64,000 nucleotides of DNA, from assembly GCF_016906535.1 (NCBI RefSeq), contig NC_057377.1, positions 1,612,001 through 1,676,000 on the forward strand. Reading direction: 5' to 3'. Below the pieces are notes generated by a model that did not search any database, had not been told where the DNA came from, and saw only the letters and a program-made list of their open reading frames with translations. The DNA comes from Rhizoctonia solani. Its lineage: Eukaryota > Basidiomycota > Agaricomycetes > Cantharellales > Ceratobasidiaceae. Both the position numbers and the translations under genes were made by a program. Positions within the stretch are counted from its first letter, which is position 1; every line of letters begins with the position of its first letter. Positions 34,834 through 46,285 of this stretch are shown piece after piece.

Positions 34834-36249
34834 CTACTCCTCGCATACGTAGCATAGATAGTCGCTGGCCGTTTCAAAGACCTCCGAGATCTTTACTGGA
34901 CGGGTCAATCCCACGGTGGGTAGCTCATTCGACTTTTCTGCGGCAGGAGGAGCGCCAACAGGGTATGTATCGAAATTAGCGAGATCCTGTGTCAGCCCTC
35001 CTCCATAGGCTCCCTTGTTCTTCTTGTTCGCACTCTGCCACTTTGCCCAAATGCAGTCAATGTTCTACAGTAAACACGTCAGTGATGATCATACGTAAAT
35101 CACCTGAAACTTACTGCATGATGCAAGTAGAATAACGCATCATTTGGCGACCATAACGGATGCGAAATATCACTAAGACAGTGAGTCCCGTTAGTCTCCG
35201 AGCACAGGATCTTACCTAACCAAGAAAGCAAACTCACCCGGGCATCATCAAGTGGGCGGCGTTGTGTGGACCTTGTGCGCGCACTCCATCAATCTTAAAA
35301 GCAAAATCTGTATAGTTCCCCACAGAGCCATTGATTATTGCGTTGATGTTGTCTGGTGCGAGAACATTGGGCGCGGCCAGCTCACGATCAGGAAAGTTGA
35401 ACGGGAAGGTATCGGTTCTGAATGGCTATACCCCCCCCCCCCAAAAAAAAAGCTAATATTGAACACAGTTGGTTAAGTAGAACGATCGGGAGTACATACG
35501 TAAGGGGTATAGGTGCGATTGATGACATGCGGTGTAGGGTACGCTCGATAGGAATTCTTGAATGCACCATCGGTCAATGGCGTCCCAAACGTTCCCAGCC
35601 CGGTTTCGGGATCAGCATCAAATACTGGAGCGGAAGTCATATTGGCCACGTCTACATTTAATCATAAATTTAATACTCGCGCCTCGTTGACCGAAAAAGA
35701 ATACGTACCTAAGGACCAATTCCAGTACGGCAACACGCCCTTGTATCCACATCGCTGCTTCAAAGCATCGTGGAAAGTATGCAAGTACCACCTGTGCCAG
35801 GGTAAAAATACTTCGAGCGCTAATTAGTACTCAGCTATACCTTGTCAACATGGAGTGCTTACGCGCTGTAAAGTGATCCTTGTTGTTAGAATCCATGTGT
35901 GCGTATACAAGATCGTCAAAGTATGAGGACTTCGAGTTGTAGGCTGGTATGCCTGGGGTATCCCCTTTAGGTGAAAGGTCACTCGTCTTTCCGTATTCGT
36001 ATGGCTTTTGAAGACACTGGAATACCATCCATGAGATCAGAGAAATTAGGATGAAAATCAACGAACGAAACGAACCTTGACAGCATCTATGAATGCCTTC
36101 CTGTCCTTGCGAGAAATGGTCCTCCATTCCTTGCGTTTGGCAGGCTGACGACATTTGTTGCCACCCCTCGCAAAGGAGTCGGCGTCCGAGTCGGCAGCGA
36201 ATGCACCCAACGCAAGAGCGGTGACAGAAAGTAGGCTGGCGAGCTTCAT
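34834..36249 (-). CDS. Secreted tyrosinase-domain protein 1
   Basis: Signal peptide MKLASLLSVTALALGAFA. The first exon is 36076-36249 and the second starts at 36016. The copper-A region is YFDDLVYAHMDSNNKDHFTA plus FLPWHRWYLHTFHDALKQRC, giving three His ligands. The family motif GVLPYWNWSL follows. The copper-B region has GPHNAAHLMMPG and HPLWSPNDALFYLHHA. The C-terminus reads WAKWQSANKKNKGAYGGGL, YPVGAPPAAEKSNEL, and ends CYVCEE. The family is a type-3 copper oxidase of phenols to quinones. The protein is short, lacks the long autoinhibitory C-terminal domain of mushroom PPO tyrosinases, and is secreted. It is a paralogue of the gene at 40471-41876. Its promoter has CACGTG at 36613-36618. 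Confidence 0.92.
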
Positions 36250-38034
36250 AGCAGAAGATCCAAGTGAGAATGTGGATACATCCCTTGAGGCCTGACCTTT
36301 AAATATACTCCCGTTACGCCAACACTGATGCGCACCCAAACATCAAGATTGACATAAGAAGCTTGGGTCTATTGACCCAGAATCGCATAAAACTAGTACA
36401 AATTCAACCCACGCACCAGAGTTTTGTATTGACCACGGCCACCCCTGGCCCATACTATGGAAGCATATCTACTTGGCAGGATCGGAGGCACCCATAGCCA
36501 TCCCAGATAGCACGATGCCGAGGGTAGGCACGTTGTAAGCAAGGTTGAGACCGCAACGCCAAGCTCTCCGTTGATCCCTCATGTCCCTCGATCATCAGCA
36601 GTTGCGTCATATCACGTGACGGTGTGTCTACCGTTTATCCATTTACGGGTGTGTCCACGGTGGACAAATTCAGGAGAAGGCTTCCTGGGCTTTTGAATGT
36701 GCTGAAAAGGACGTTTCGTCCTTGTGTAAGTAGAGCAGGGTTCCAAAAGTGGTCCAACAACACTCCAGTACCGCTCGGTTGAGGGTTTTGCCACTGGCCG
36801 TTAGTGTACTCGAGCCTCGCCACCTTGCATGTCATTCCACGGGCGATCGGGGCCACGGCACTGAACTCCACACAAACATTCCAGCATTGCTCTCGGCCCC
36901 CGGTCCGTAATACGAAACCATCTTCAGCATATTGCTAGATATGTATATATATATGTCCTGTTGGCCCACCGGCTACACAACAGATAGTGTTATGCCGTCC
37001 AAACGCACTCTTCAGCCACAGAGTAGTCAATTAACCAAGCCAGATACTCGGCCACAATCAAATTCAACCCACAAAGGTTCTGACAACGGCGATAATCTCC
37101 TATCTCAGCTCAGCCTGCGATCCGAACGCGTCTGGAATTATATTTCACCATATACTGTTTCTTCCGAGGAGCCACGATCAGAACCTCCTTCGACGTTGCA
37201 CCGAATTAGTAGGCGATGCTAGCGGATGAACACCTTGGGACAAGTTCGAGTTCGTCTTTGGTTTCACTACGCTCCTTCTGGTATATTTAACATTCAGGGG
37301 TATCTTTGGCTGTTGTGGTACGTAATTAATGCAGAGTCCACCAAGATCTATTTAGGTTTGATGGACTCCGATCAGTGATAAAATTTGACATTGGTGGAGC
37401 TTGAGTGGGGCCTAACCAATCAACATATCTTCCATTGGTAGTTGAAAGGGTGCCAACTACGTTCCAACACTTTGCGTAGATGTGTATACATGTATGTATA
37501 GATGATAAACGCCATCGAGAGAGTCGAGTCGTAGAACCACATGGTTAGCTGTGTATCTCTGACCCACTGGTGCTATCGATGGAGTCAATGAAGATAAAAT
37601 GGAGTTCGACAATCTTATGAAATTGATTATACTTAGAGTGTTCTATATCACTCTATCTCACGCTCGGTACCGGTGGTTTGGACCGGCACACTGAGTCTGG
37701 GTATCACCTAGGTTGCTCATAAAACGATTGGTTATAGGTGTTCTTTATATCGATGAGTAACCGTAACACATTCCCACATGCTTGAGGTTATAGAATCAGC
37801 TGGACAATCTTTCTATGGAGTCTTCTATCTCGACATGGTGTATCGATTGGTACTTTTACAGTAGCATATCCCGATTGGTGAGCCCTATAAGAAGTGGGTC
37901 CAAATGATTTATATGGGTGTCATTCTTGATCCAAATAGTAAGCACGCAAAATATGGGTTTGATAAAGATGTTTTCCCGACCTAGATCATCTGAATTAGGT
38001 TTATTGCATCTTACCTGAATCGAGTAGCATACAG
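36250..38034. other. Large intergenic region; one unexplained open frame
   Basis: A minus-strand frame ending at 36635 is open for about 85 codons up to about 36895 (REQCWNVCVEFSAVAP, MTCKVARLEYTNGQWQNPQP, LLDHFWNPALLTQG). It reads like protein but has no start or family I know. A plus-strand frame 36932-37222 is Ser/Gln-rich and unconvincing. The rest (37230-38030) has no coding signal. Confidence 0.4.
36613..36618. promoter_or_regulatory. CACGTG E-box upstream of tyrosinase 1
   Basis: A perfect CACGTG in TATCACGTGACGG lies 364 bp upstream of the start. Tyrosinase 2 has one at 42153-42158, 277 bp upstream. Confidence 0.5.
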
Positions 38035-38237
38035 TCCATTCGTGTGTGAGTTTTCCAGATGCACACAGCCGCATCTTACATACAGTGTGTTGGCAAAGTT
38101 CAGTAGTTGTTCCCACGGATCCAGGTTTCCAGCGCACCCTCTTGGCGCCACTCCAGTTGTGGACTCTGTGTTTCTAGGTGCAGATTCTCGGCAAAACCCG
38201 GACGTGGAACCAACTTTCTGTGGTCTTGAGGTTCACT
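38035..38237. mobile_element. Diverged relative of the 211-bp MITE
   Basis: It shares ordered blocks with the element at 16428-16638: GTGTTGGCAAA near 38090, TAGGTGCAGATTCTCGGCAA near 38178 (compare TAGGTGCGGATGTCTGGCAA in the other copy), a GGACGT block, and a GAGGTTCAC end (compare GGGGTTCAC). Terminal inverted repeats are eroded, so the edges are approximate. Confidence 0.6.
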
Positions 38238-38961
38238 CTGATTGAAATTGCCTATACCAGATGACTGGAAATCCCATGCCCATAATATGCAAATCGTATG
38301 TAAAACACTTTCAAAAAAGATCAAAACAAGTAAATTTCACGATTACATGAGCTCTAATATTGATAGGCTGGACAATCAAACCTATATTACCTAAGGTTTG
38401 GCTCCTGGTCACAAATCTGATTTCTCCGTAATAGTGAGCATCGCTAGAACGAGGCCAACCCGATGGAAACGTTGAGGTACTTCCCAATCCCAAAAAGGAC
38501 ACATGATCATGTACACCTTATTTTGGTATATCACGTTTCAAATTCTACTTCGTGTCCCTTAACCTTTTAAACATATATACTACTTTTGGTATTTACTAAA
38601 AAGGGGGTACTCGACTCTCTGCACTAGCAGTCATGGTATCGTCTTTGGGGAAGGGGGGAGCGCATATATGCGCCTAGAATTGTACAAAAAGCACCTGTGA
38701 CTTGTTCCTATTCATCGAAGTGCGTTGGCCCTTCCCGTGAAATTTCCTATTCGCTTCCTAAGTCATATGACCCAAATCAAAGTATTATTCATAGAGAGGG
38801 CGTTGGCTGGGAACTACACCATGCGTCGCACCTGCGGTTATTGATAATCTATACACAGGCGTAAACACCCCTCTGCCTGGGATAAAAAAGGTCATAACGC
38901 TCCACCCTTGCCGACCTTTAGACCACACACCCACCTGTTGATTTTCAAGAGGATTAAGGCC
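38238..38961. other. Intergenic, upstream of GST
   Basis: No gene was found. This AT-rich region leads to the GST start; a poly-G/A patch is near 38650. Confidence 0.5.
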
Positions 38962-39858
38962 ATGGTAACTGTCAAAATTTACGGAGTGAGTGATATTCAT
39001 GTCGTATCTAATCGCTATGTAAGGCTGACTAGGTCTGTGTGTGATAGATGCTACTGTCTCCGTATGCGCAGACGGTCATGATAACATGTGACGAACTGGG
39101 AATCAAATATGAGCTCATCGTGGTTGACCTTACAAAAGACGAGCAAAAAGCACCTGACTTTGTCGAGACAATGCATCCTTTTGCTGCTGTCCCCGTATTC
39201 GTGGTAAGTCGGTATCCATATATCTCGACAAACTTGAAATAGTAACATGCCATCTTTTCAACATCAATCAATAAAAAAGGACGAGGATGGCACCCAGCTT
39301 TTTGAGTCTCGGGCTATATGCCGCTACCTTGTAGCAAAATACGGACGAGACTCAGGGTTGGTTCCCGATCCACACGACCTGAAAGAGACTGCATTGTTTG
39401 AGCAAGCCGCAAGTATCGAGTATTCGACATTTGACCCTCACGCTCGAGCTCTCACATTCCAGCGTGTTTTTGCAAAGTAAATCTAATATACTACAAGTAT
39501 TCAATAACGTTTAACGTGATACCCGCAGGTTGCTCGGCATAGAGCCGGATGAAGCAGTTGCCCAAAAATCCATCAATGCGCTGAACTCCAAAATGGAAGG
39601 GTATGAAAGAATTTTGTCCAAGCAGAGATATCTTGCAGGCGACGTACGTCGGGTTTCCATCGGGATTAACGAATTGTTATTCTAACGCCTTTGCGGCAGA
39701 ACTATACACTCGCAGACTTGCTCCATGTTGGCTATGGAAAATATGTCTACGATGTCCACCCCGAAATATTTTACTCCAAGCCTAATGTGAAGAGATGGTG
39801 GGATGATATTACTTCCCGGGAGACTTGTGCAGCATGGAATGCGTTCCGGCTGGACTAA
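38962..39858 (+). CDS. Glutathione S-transferase, phi-like
   Basis: Five exons (38962-38985, 39048-39203, 39280-39476, 39529-39643, 39700-39858) give 216 aa. The N-terminal thioredoxin-fold domain reads VKIYGMLLSPYAQTVMITCD (the Ser after LL is the likely catalytic residue in phi-class enzymes), then HPFAAVPVFV with the cis-Pro, and GTQLFESRAICRYLVAKYG, where the E-S pair binds the glutathione gamma-glutamyl group. The helical C-terminal domain contains RYLAGDNYTLADLLHVGYGK, the usual N-capping motif. It is cytosolic by prediction. It conjugates glutathione to electrophiles. It lies between two tyrosinase genes, on the opposite strand. Confidence 0.93.
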
Positions 39859-40470
39859 GACGGGACCCATAGTCAATACCTTCTAAAATGTTCACTTACA
39901 TCTACAAATTCAGGTTTATAGCTATGAGTCCTTGTAAATTTGTGAATCGTTCTTGGCATTTCTCTTTGGTGGTGTACTTCTGTGGTGAGTGGCAGGACGC
40001 TCACTGTGCCTCCTTGTTGAAACTCCGTAGATCGAATGGAGATAGACTTATAGAATTCTCAATATCGCTACTAAGAGACAGGTTCACAGACACTCGGGGG
40101 GGTATTCAGAGGAAAAAAAGCACATGAAATTTTGGGATACACGGGCATTAAAAGGCGCCGCGCTACTATATAGGAATCTGTTCAAGGCCACGTTCAGTAA
40201 CGAAAATGAGACGAATGAGGAAATAGCTGACACGTAACGCTACGCTTCTCAAGCTCTGCTGATTCATTAGAAATTTCATAATAGTCTATAGATCTCGATC
40301 CTAGTGAAGAGTAGAATAACGTCTGTAATTGAATGCACCAGAAGAAAAATGTCAAGGTATCCAAATATTAACCTCTATTAATATTACATATAAATTCTCA
40401 TCATTACTAAATATATATCAGTAAAGTAGGGCCCCATGCACCGAGCTCATCGATTTCAAGGCACATTATT
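39859..40470. other. Intergenic between convergent GST and tyrosinase 2
   Basis: 3' flanks of two convergent genes. AT-rich, especially 40300-40430. No coding structure. Confidence 0.5.
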
Positions 40471-41876
40471 TTACCATATGCATTTGTAGCAAAGATTGCT
40501 CCTCTTGGTTGACATCATATCAGAAACCTGAGCAGGAGGACTGAGGCCTTCTGTGGGGAGCAGGGAGGAGAAATTGGCAGCAGGAGGAGCGCCAACAGGG
40601 TATAGGTGGTAGTTTTCAACATCTTGGGTAAGCCCTCCGCCAAACGCCATAGCATTTTCCGGGCGACGGTCTTGCCATTTCTCCCAGATACAGTCAATGT
40701 GCTGAATTTTCAAATTAGTTGAACTATTTGAGCTATTTGGGATGGATTACATACTGCATGGTGTAGATAGAAGAGTGGGTCATTGGGCGACCAGAGCAGG
40801 TTCCCCATATCACTAATTCCGGGTTCAATTAACAGGGCATTTGAAAGACATCAGAACTCACCCTCCCATCATCAAATGAGCGGCGTTGTGTGGGCCTTGG
40901 GCAGTGACGCCATCAATCTTGTATGCAAAATCAGTAAAGTTTCCTGTCGAGCCTTCCACAATGTTCTCCATCGCCTCTGGAGCAAATGGTTGGGTGGCAT
41001 GCATTTCAGGAGCATTAAACCCGAACGGGAACACGTGATTATCGAATGGCTAAAAATATATCACTGGACTATCCTGACTTAAATTGTGGCAAGGAGCTTA
41101 CGCGTGGATTGAACTTTCGGCTGACAACGTGGGGTACGGGGTAGGCTCGTATGGTGGTACCGAAAGCACCATCTTTGACTTCCCACTTGTCGTCCGCCGA
41201 GGTTCCGAACGTTCCGAGTCCAGACTCCGGATCGGCATCGAAGATAGGAGAGTTTGTGATATTTCCCACATCTGTAGATAGAGTTAACGTTGGAATGTAG
41301 CTATGATGCAAACTGGGGTTTGACTTACCCAATGACCAGTTCCAATATGGCATCACCCCACCATACGCGCATTTATCTTTCAGTGCCGTGTGAAATGTAT
41401 GCAAGAACCACCGATGCCAGGGTAAGAACACTATTTTTAGAGGCCGAATGGTTTAGGAAACTAGCATGTCCTTAAATGGAACGTTATCACTCACGGGCAG
41501 TGAAGTGGTCCTTGATGTTTGAATCTATGTGTACGTAGACAAAGTCGTCGAAATATGACGACGATAAGTTCATCGAGGGAATATCAGGCGTTGCTCCGAC
41601 TGGTGTCAGTTTTGGGTTATGAGGGAGTTCTCCAAGGCACTGAATATTAAAATATTCACTTTCAATGGGGGCGAGCAGGCAAACAAAAAGACAAACCTTG
41701 ACAGCATCGATGAAAGCCTTTCTCTCCGATCGATCTAGTGTTCGCCATTCCCTACGTTCTGCTGGTTTCTCGCACTGTGCGTTTTGGACTAGAGGAGTAA
41801 CTTCCAGGGGCGTTTCCTCGGAAACAACGACAGTGATAGAGAATAAGAGTGAAGTCAAGAAGGATGAGAGCTTCAT
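40471..41876 (-). CDS. Secreted tyrosinase-domain protein 2
   Basis: Signal peptide MKLSSFLTSLLFSITVVVS. The first exon ends in RSERKAFIDAVK, the same place as in tyrosinase 1. The copper-A region is YFDDFVYVHIDSNIKDHFTA then FLPWHRWFLHTFHTALKDKC, followed by GGVMPYWNWSLGK. The middle reads NSPIFDADPESGLGTFGTSA. The copper-B region includes GPHNAAHLMMGG-type sequence near 40880 and a His-His pair before NIDCIWEKWQDRRPENAMAF. It ends YPVGAPPAANFSSLLPTE and then CYKCIW. Expected to oxidise phenols outside the cell. Intron positions match tyrosinase 1, so the two are duplicates now separated by the GST gene. Confidence 0.91.
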
Positions 41877-43417
41877 TTAGGAGTTCTTGGTGCAAAGATG
41901 TGTGAGGTTATATTATCGAGAATTATACGGTGCTTATATACTGGTGCTATGGCTAGCATATTCAGTCGCTCCGCAGGCCTAGGCGACAGATGTCCGCTTC
42001 AAGCCTGGATTTTCGATGCGTGAAAGCTCTCGCGGAATACATTTCTTCGCAAAGGGATGGAGATGAAGACTTCCTATCAGGTGGTGATCGTAGGCAGGAT
42101 GAACTCGAAAAGGAGCTTCAGTCAGCATCATCGGCTTTAGTCGACTTCTTGTCACGTGATGGAAGCAGGCGGTCGGTTTCATTTTCCATTTTGGGAGGAT
42201 CTCTCTCGTGGCTGGGGGAGTTCGGCCTCAAGAAGAAAGGATCATCATAACAAACCGTCTACCTAGGTTACTATGTGGAACAGCGGCACTGACGAAGGAC
42301 ATGTATTCTGCGAATATTACTCATCTCTAATCGAATTTCATTATAGGCTACCGTTTATGATTGGGCCGGGTACATCTGAGTTCGTACATGCAGCCGGGGA
42401 TTCTAGTGCTTGGAACGTATCGTTAGGTAGAAGTTGGAGCATGGAATACCTGAATTGGCTACACAACTTACACAGGCTTTGCGCGTGCGGCTTTCAGGAA
42501 GTGAAGAACTCCATCGCTTGGTATAATTATATATCGTTTCTTGAACCGAGGGGGTTTTGAGAAAGTATACGTACACGAGGCCATGAGCCCATCCAATTCG
42601 CGCTGTATACTGTGGCGTAGGGCAGAGTGAACCCAGTAGATTCCCTAGAACTTGAAACCTTACGCAACCCTGCTCCCGGTAGTCCGTTCTGTGCAATCGG
42701 GCTGAGTTGTCCGCTCGGTTGATCTTTCTACACTTCTGCCGCTAACTTCGATAGATCACGTAGGAAGTACACGTAACCCAGCTATAGCATAGTGAGCGCG
42801 CTGAAAATGGGGGCACTGGACACCAATCGTAGCAAAACCAACGCCCATAACATTTTCTCTCGTGGTATGGGTGTTTGAAGCAGTCGACCAACTCTCTACC
42901 TGGAAGTCGATGATCCATCCCGGATCTAGTACTAACAGAGCTTCGATGACGAGGGCGACCTGCAACTAAAGAACTACCAGGATGACTGAACGCGATGAAA
43001 TGTGGAGCCGTATCGGCATAAAATTAATCCACGACCAAAGGTGAGTAGTCGACTGTGCAAGCGACCAAGTTAGTGTTTGGAGCAGAGCTCTGCGCTTAAC
43101 TTCGGGTCATGCCAACAATGTCAGATCTGAGATGTTGCGTATAGAACCCCCCCTCCTCCCGGCATCAAGGTCAAAGTTAGGGACTGTGGGTCGCGTTTTG
43201 CTAGATATTTTTATTAAACTTCGTGAAATCCCAGTGTCTCAATCCTGCGATACATGTATATATCATAGCGCTATAATCTACTCCACGCACAAAACCCAGT
43301 AAACTGGTGGTGTTGCCATCAGACATACGCATGACCGATAAAATGAGCACAAAAACCTCCAAGATCCCTATTACGTTGGGCTGCCAATTATATGATACCC
43401 AGTCAATATGTATTTAT
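41877..43417. other. Intergenic; one weak open frame
   Basis: A CACGTG occurs at 42153-42158, 277 bp upstream of tyrosinase 2. A plus-strand frame at 41990-42250 (86 aa: MSASSLDFRCVKALAEYISS, then an acidic helical stretch) is protein-like. It recalls a helical fragment such as coatomer epsilon only vaguely; I do not call it. Nothing else is recognised to 43417. Confidence 0.4.
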
Positions 43418-45289
43418 TTAATAAAAGGTGGACGTAGGAACTGGGATCGGCTTGTATAAGTCTATGCCGTGGGAAGGACCGATCAGTTGAAGCGAAAGCC
43501 TAATGAGCTGGGCGAATTTCTCACCATATGCAGGGATACCCCAAGGCGCGCTCGGTTTAACCCATCCAGCCGGAGCGGCTGTGGCCGTGGCACTAACAGT
43601 AGCATATTGTGTCGGAGTCGCCTTCGCAGGGAGCGATTTGATACAAGAGCCACTACTGGCACCACTAATCAGAGAGGCATATTAGTACAACGATCACCAG
43701 CATGGATGAACTGTGGTCTACTAAGTGCTACTGCAGCGGTCGATCACCCTATTCCCATTGAGCGTCCAAAAGTTAAAGTTCTTTACGTTAATGTTAACCG
43801 GAGGGTTCGTATCGCTTCCGACCATCACAATGGCCCCGCGATTTGCACCATGGTTCAAACTTCCTCGCCAGTCGGAGAAAGTAATGTTAGAAAGTTGGAC
43901 GTTTGAGGCTCCCGCGACAAAACTGTTCTGCCAGTATTGGGTGATATATGCGTTGTCTGAAAACCGGAAATGTTATAGGTGTCGAAGACTATTTCAATCT
44001 GGGTGACTCACACGTAACATCAATGTTTGTAAAGTTGCGAAGCACAACGTTCTTGACATATCCAGGGGAAGTGCCTCCGGGGTAAGTCTTTAACATGAAG
44101 GCGTTCGTGACCTGGCTTTGGCTCAGCGGAAAGGTTAAGGGAATACCGTTATTTGATCATACCTGATAATTCTCGATATTTTGGAACAGAATATTTTCGA
44201 TCACGCTTCCATCCTTCAATGATCCGATAGTCGATCCACCGCTCTGGTTGCATCGGATGTTCTCGATGGTAGCCTGTTTCGACGGACTCTTGACACATAT
44301 GCACTCATCACTGCACAAAACGGTAAATAGTTTTGGCCAGCAATTATAACGAAGCACCTTACCGGTTAGTGACCTCGACATGGTGCACGTGGTAGTTGGT
44401 CCCAGAAATATCAACGCCATCCAACCCGCCTTGGTTCCCTCCGCGAATAGTGATGCGATAAACCTCGGCGTTGACGGCTTCGCCCACAACCAAGTGGAAA
44501 GAGGGGGCGTCGACAAGTTTGATATCATGCACGGAGAAGTTAGTAGAGATGTGGACGCGCAAGAGACGCGGCCATCCAGAGCGGCCGTCCTGGTTGGGGC
44601 GTAGGCGATAGAAGTATCCTTGTCCTTGGGCCGGGAATTAGCGGCCTCGTCAATTATAGATTTGTCACCTTACCTTGACTAAGATCGCCAACGGGACCAG
44701 AGGGTGGGAGAAATTGCCCTCGAGTCAGCTGGGAAGTAGCACAACCAACAGAATACACTCACATTGCACCTTGGCCGTTGCTCGAATATAATTCAAACTC
44801 ATTCATACGTTGGAACACGAGTGCGTTCCCGGACACGGCGCCCGAGACGTAACCAGAGTAGTCAACAGTGATGAGACCATCGAGTTGGAATGCCCAATTG
44901 CTTGCCCCATTCAAGAGAACAGTACTAGACAGAAGGTAGTTTCCCTGATATATAGTTTGAAGATGAGCTTCCCTATTTATAAAATCCTTAATACAAGTCC
45001 TCACCTTTGGAACAATGAGGCGCGAATTTGGGTTCTTGACTACGCAATTGCTAAAGGCGCTTTTGATCGCTGGACCAATGTCGGTAGCATTATCGGCCTT
45101 GGCGCCATAATTGCTAATTTACCAATATTGGGGCTTCAGCTCGCTTAACAGCGGCCAAGTATAGACTTACAGTACGTTGCACTCGAACATCTTGGATGCA
45201 GCAGGTACAGCAGGTCCGACGCGGCCCACATGCTGCGCCTGACAGACACCGGCCAGAAGTGCGGCTACAGAGGCAAGTATCAAGCGCAT
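43418..45289 (-). CDS. GH28 rhamnogalacturonan hydrolase-type, secreted (3' frame anomaly)
   Basis: Signal peptide MRLILASVAALLAGVCQAQH. The parallel beta-helix body includes LNYGAKADNATDIGPAIKSA, NWAFQLDGLITVDYSGYV, FHLVVGEAVNAEVYRITIRG and GGLDGVDISGTNYHVHHVEV. The active-site block is TNRDECICVKSPSKQATIEN followed by CNQSGGSTIGSL. DEC and SGGxxxGSL, instead of the DD and GHG of polygalacturonases, are typical of rhamnogalacturonan hydrolases, which cut the RG-I pectin backbone. The late exon (QYWQNSFVAGASNVQLSNIT) runs into a stop at 43721-43723. A downstream exon with expected C-terminal sequence (SCIKSLPAKATPTQYATV, PSAPWGIPAY, ending PIPVPTSTFY at 43418) exists, but I find no GT donor in the right phase. 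Confidence 0.85.
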
Positions 45290-46285
45290 CAAAGCGTATC
45301 CCTTTGAAGTAAAGCAGTGCTACTAGAGCTGTTAAACGAAAGGAACGGATGAGAGTTGCGCCGGTCAAAAGAGTGCTACCGGAGCAAGACTAGACAAGCC
45401 ACAACAAGAAAATAAGAGGTAGAAGAGAGGTTTTGGGTCAACTGAAAGGTTGTAGCAGGTTATATACGACCTCATTGGCTACGTGGACGTATACATGGCA
45501 ACTAGGGAGAGGGAACCAGTCTCGGGCAGCACAGGAGTTTCATAATGTTGCTATAAGTCTTGAGATGAATAGTGCCGAAACAGGGATGCAGAATGTTGAA
45601 TTTGTATATACGTAATAATAGCCCTGCATGGTTGTCGTATGATAGCTGGAGCAATTAACGAAGAAGGCTCGTGAGCTGGATAGTTGTTCCTAAGGGAAGC
45701 CTCATTGATCAAGGTATCGTAACAACGCAATAGGTCTGGGCAACTCCGAAAAGGTTTGAATTAGGAATTAGCCCAGGTTCATAGATAATCAGCAGTTGCA
45801 GGCAGAATATGTTTATCAAGCGTGGGAGGTACGGAGCCCATAGCAACTACATGTTCGCCATTCGTCACATCTGGGTTTGAAAGTGATTATAATTGTAGGG
45901 TCAGAGTAGTTCAGCGTCGTGGTTTTAGGTAGCTATATGATGATAGGCCCCAGGAAGAAGACCGACCGGGCAAGGTATAAAAGAAACAAAATGCTGAAGT
46001 GTTTGTTGAACCGTGAGTGGTGGGAAATGCGAACGTAAGAAGATAGCCTGTAATTCAGTTTCTGAAAACACCCACAAACAAGTCTCCCTGCCTCCGCCCG
46101 TATGCGCCTGTGTGTGGAAGGGCGCACTTATGAATGGAGCTAATTATAGCTGCATTATTTTTAGCCTCAACTAGTGGCTGAATCACTATTCAACAATTGA
46201 AACACTGAACATTACAGTACACAAAATACAGGGCTCATTGTCCACAGATACAAGCAACGTTGTAGCTGTCATCGAATCTATTGTT
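45290..46285. other. Intergenic, no gene
   Basis: This is the promoter side of the GH28 gene and the 3' side of the phosphotransferase gene. I see only short open frames and no RNA gene. Confidence 0.5.

Noticed and set aside
41990..42250. 86-codon frame vaguely like a coatomer epsilon helix
   Set aside because: The resemblance rests on a few residues (KALAEY). The rest does not fit and no further exons were found.
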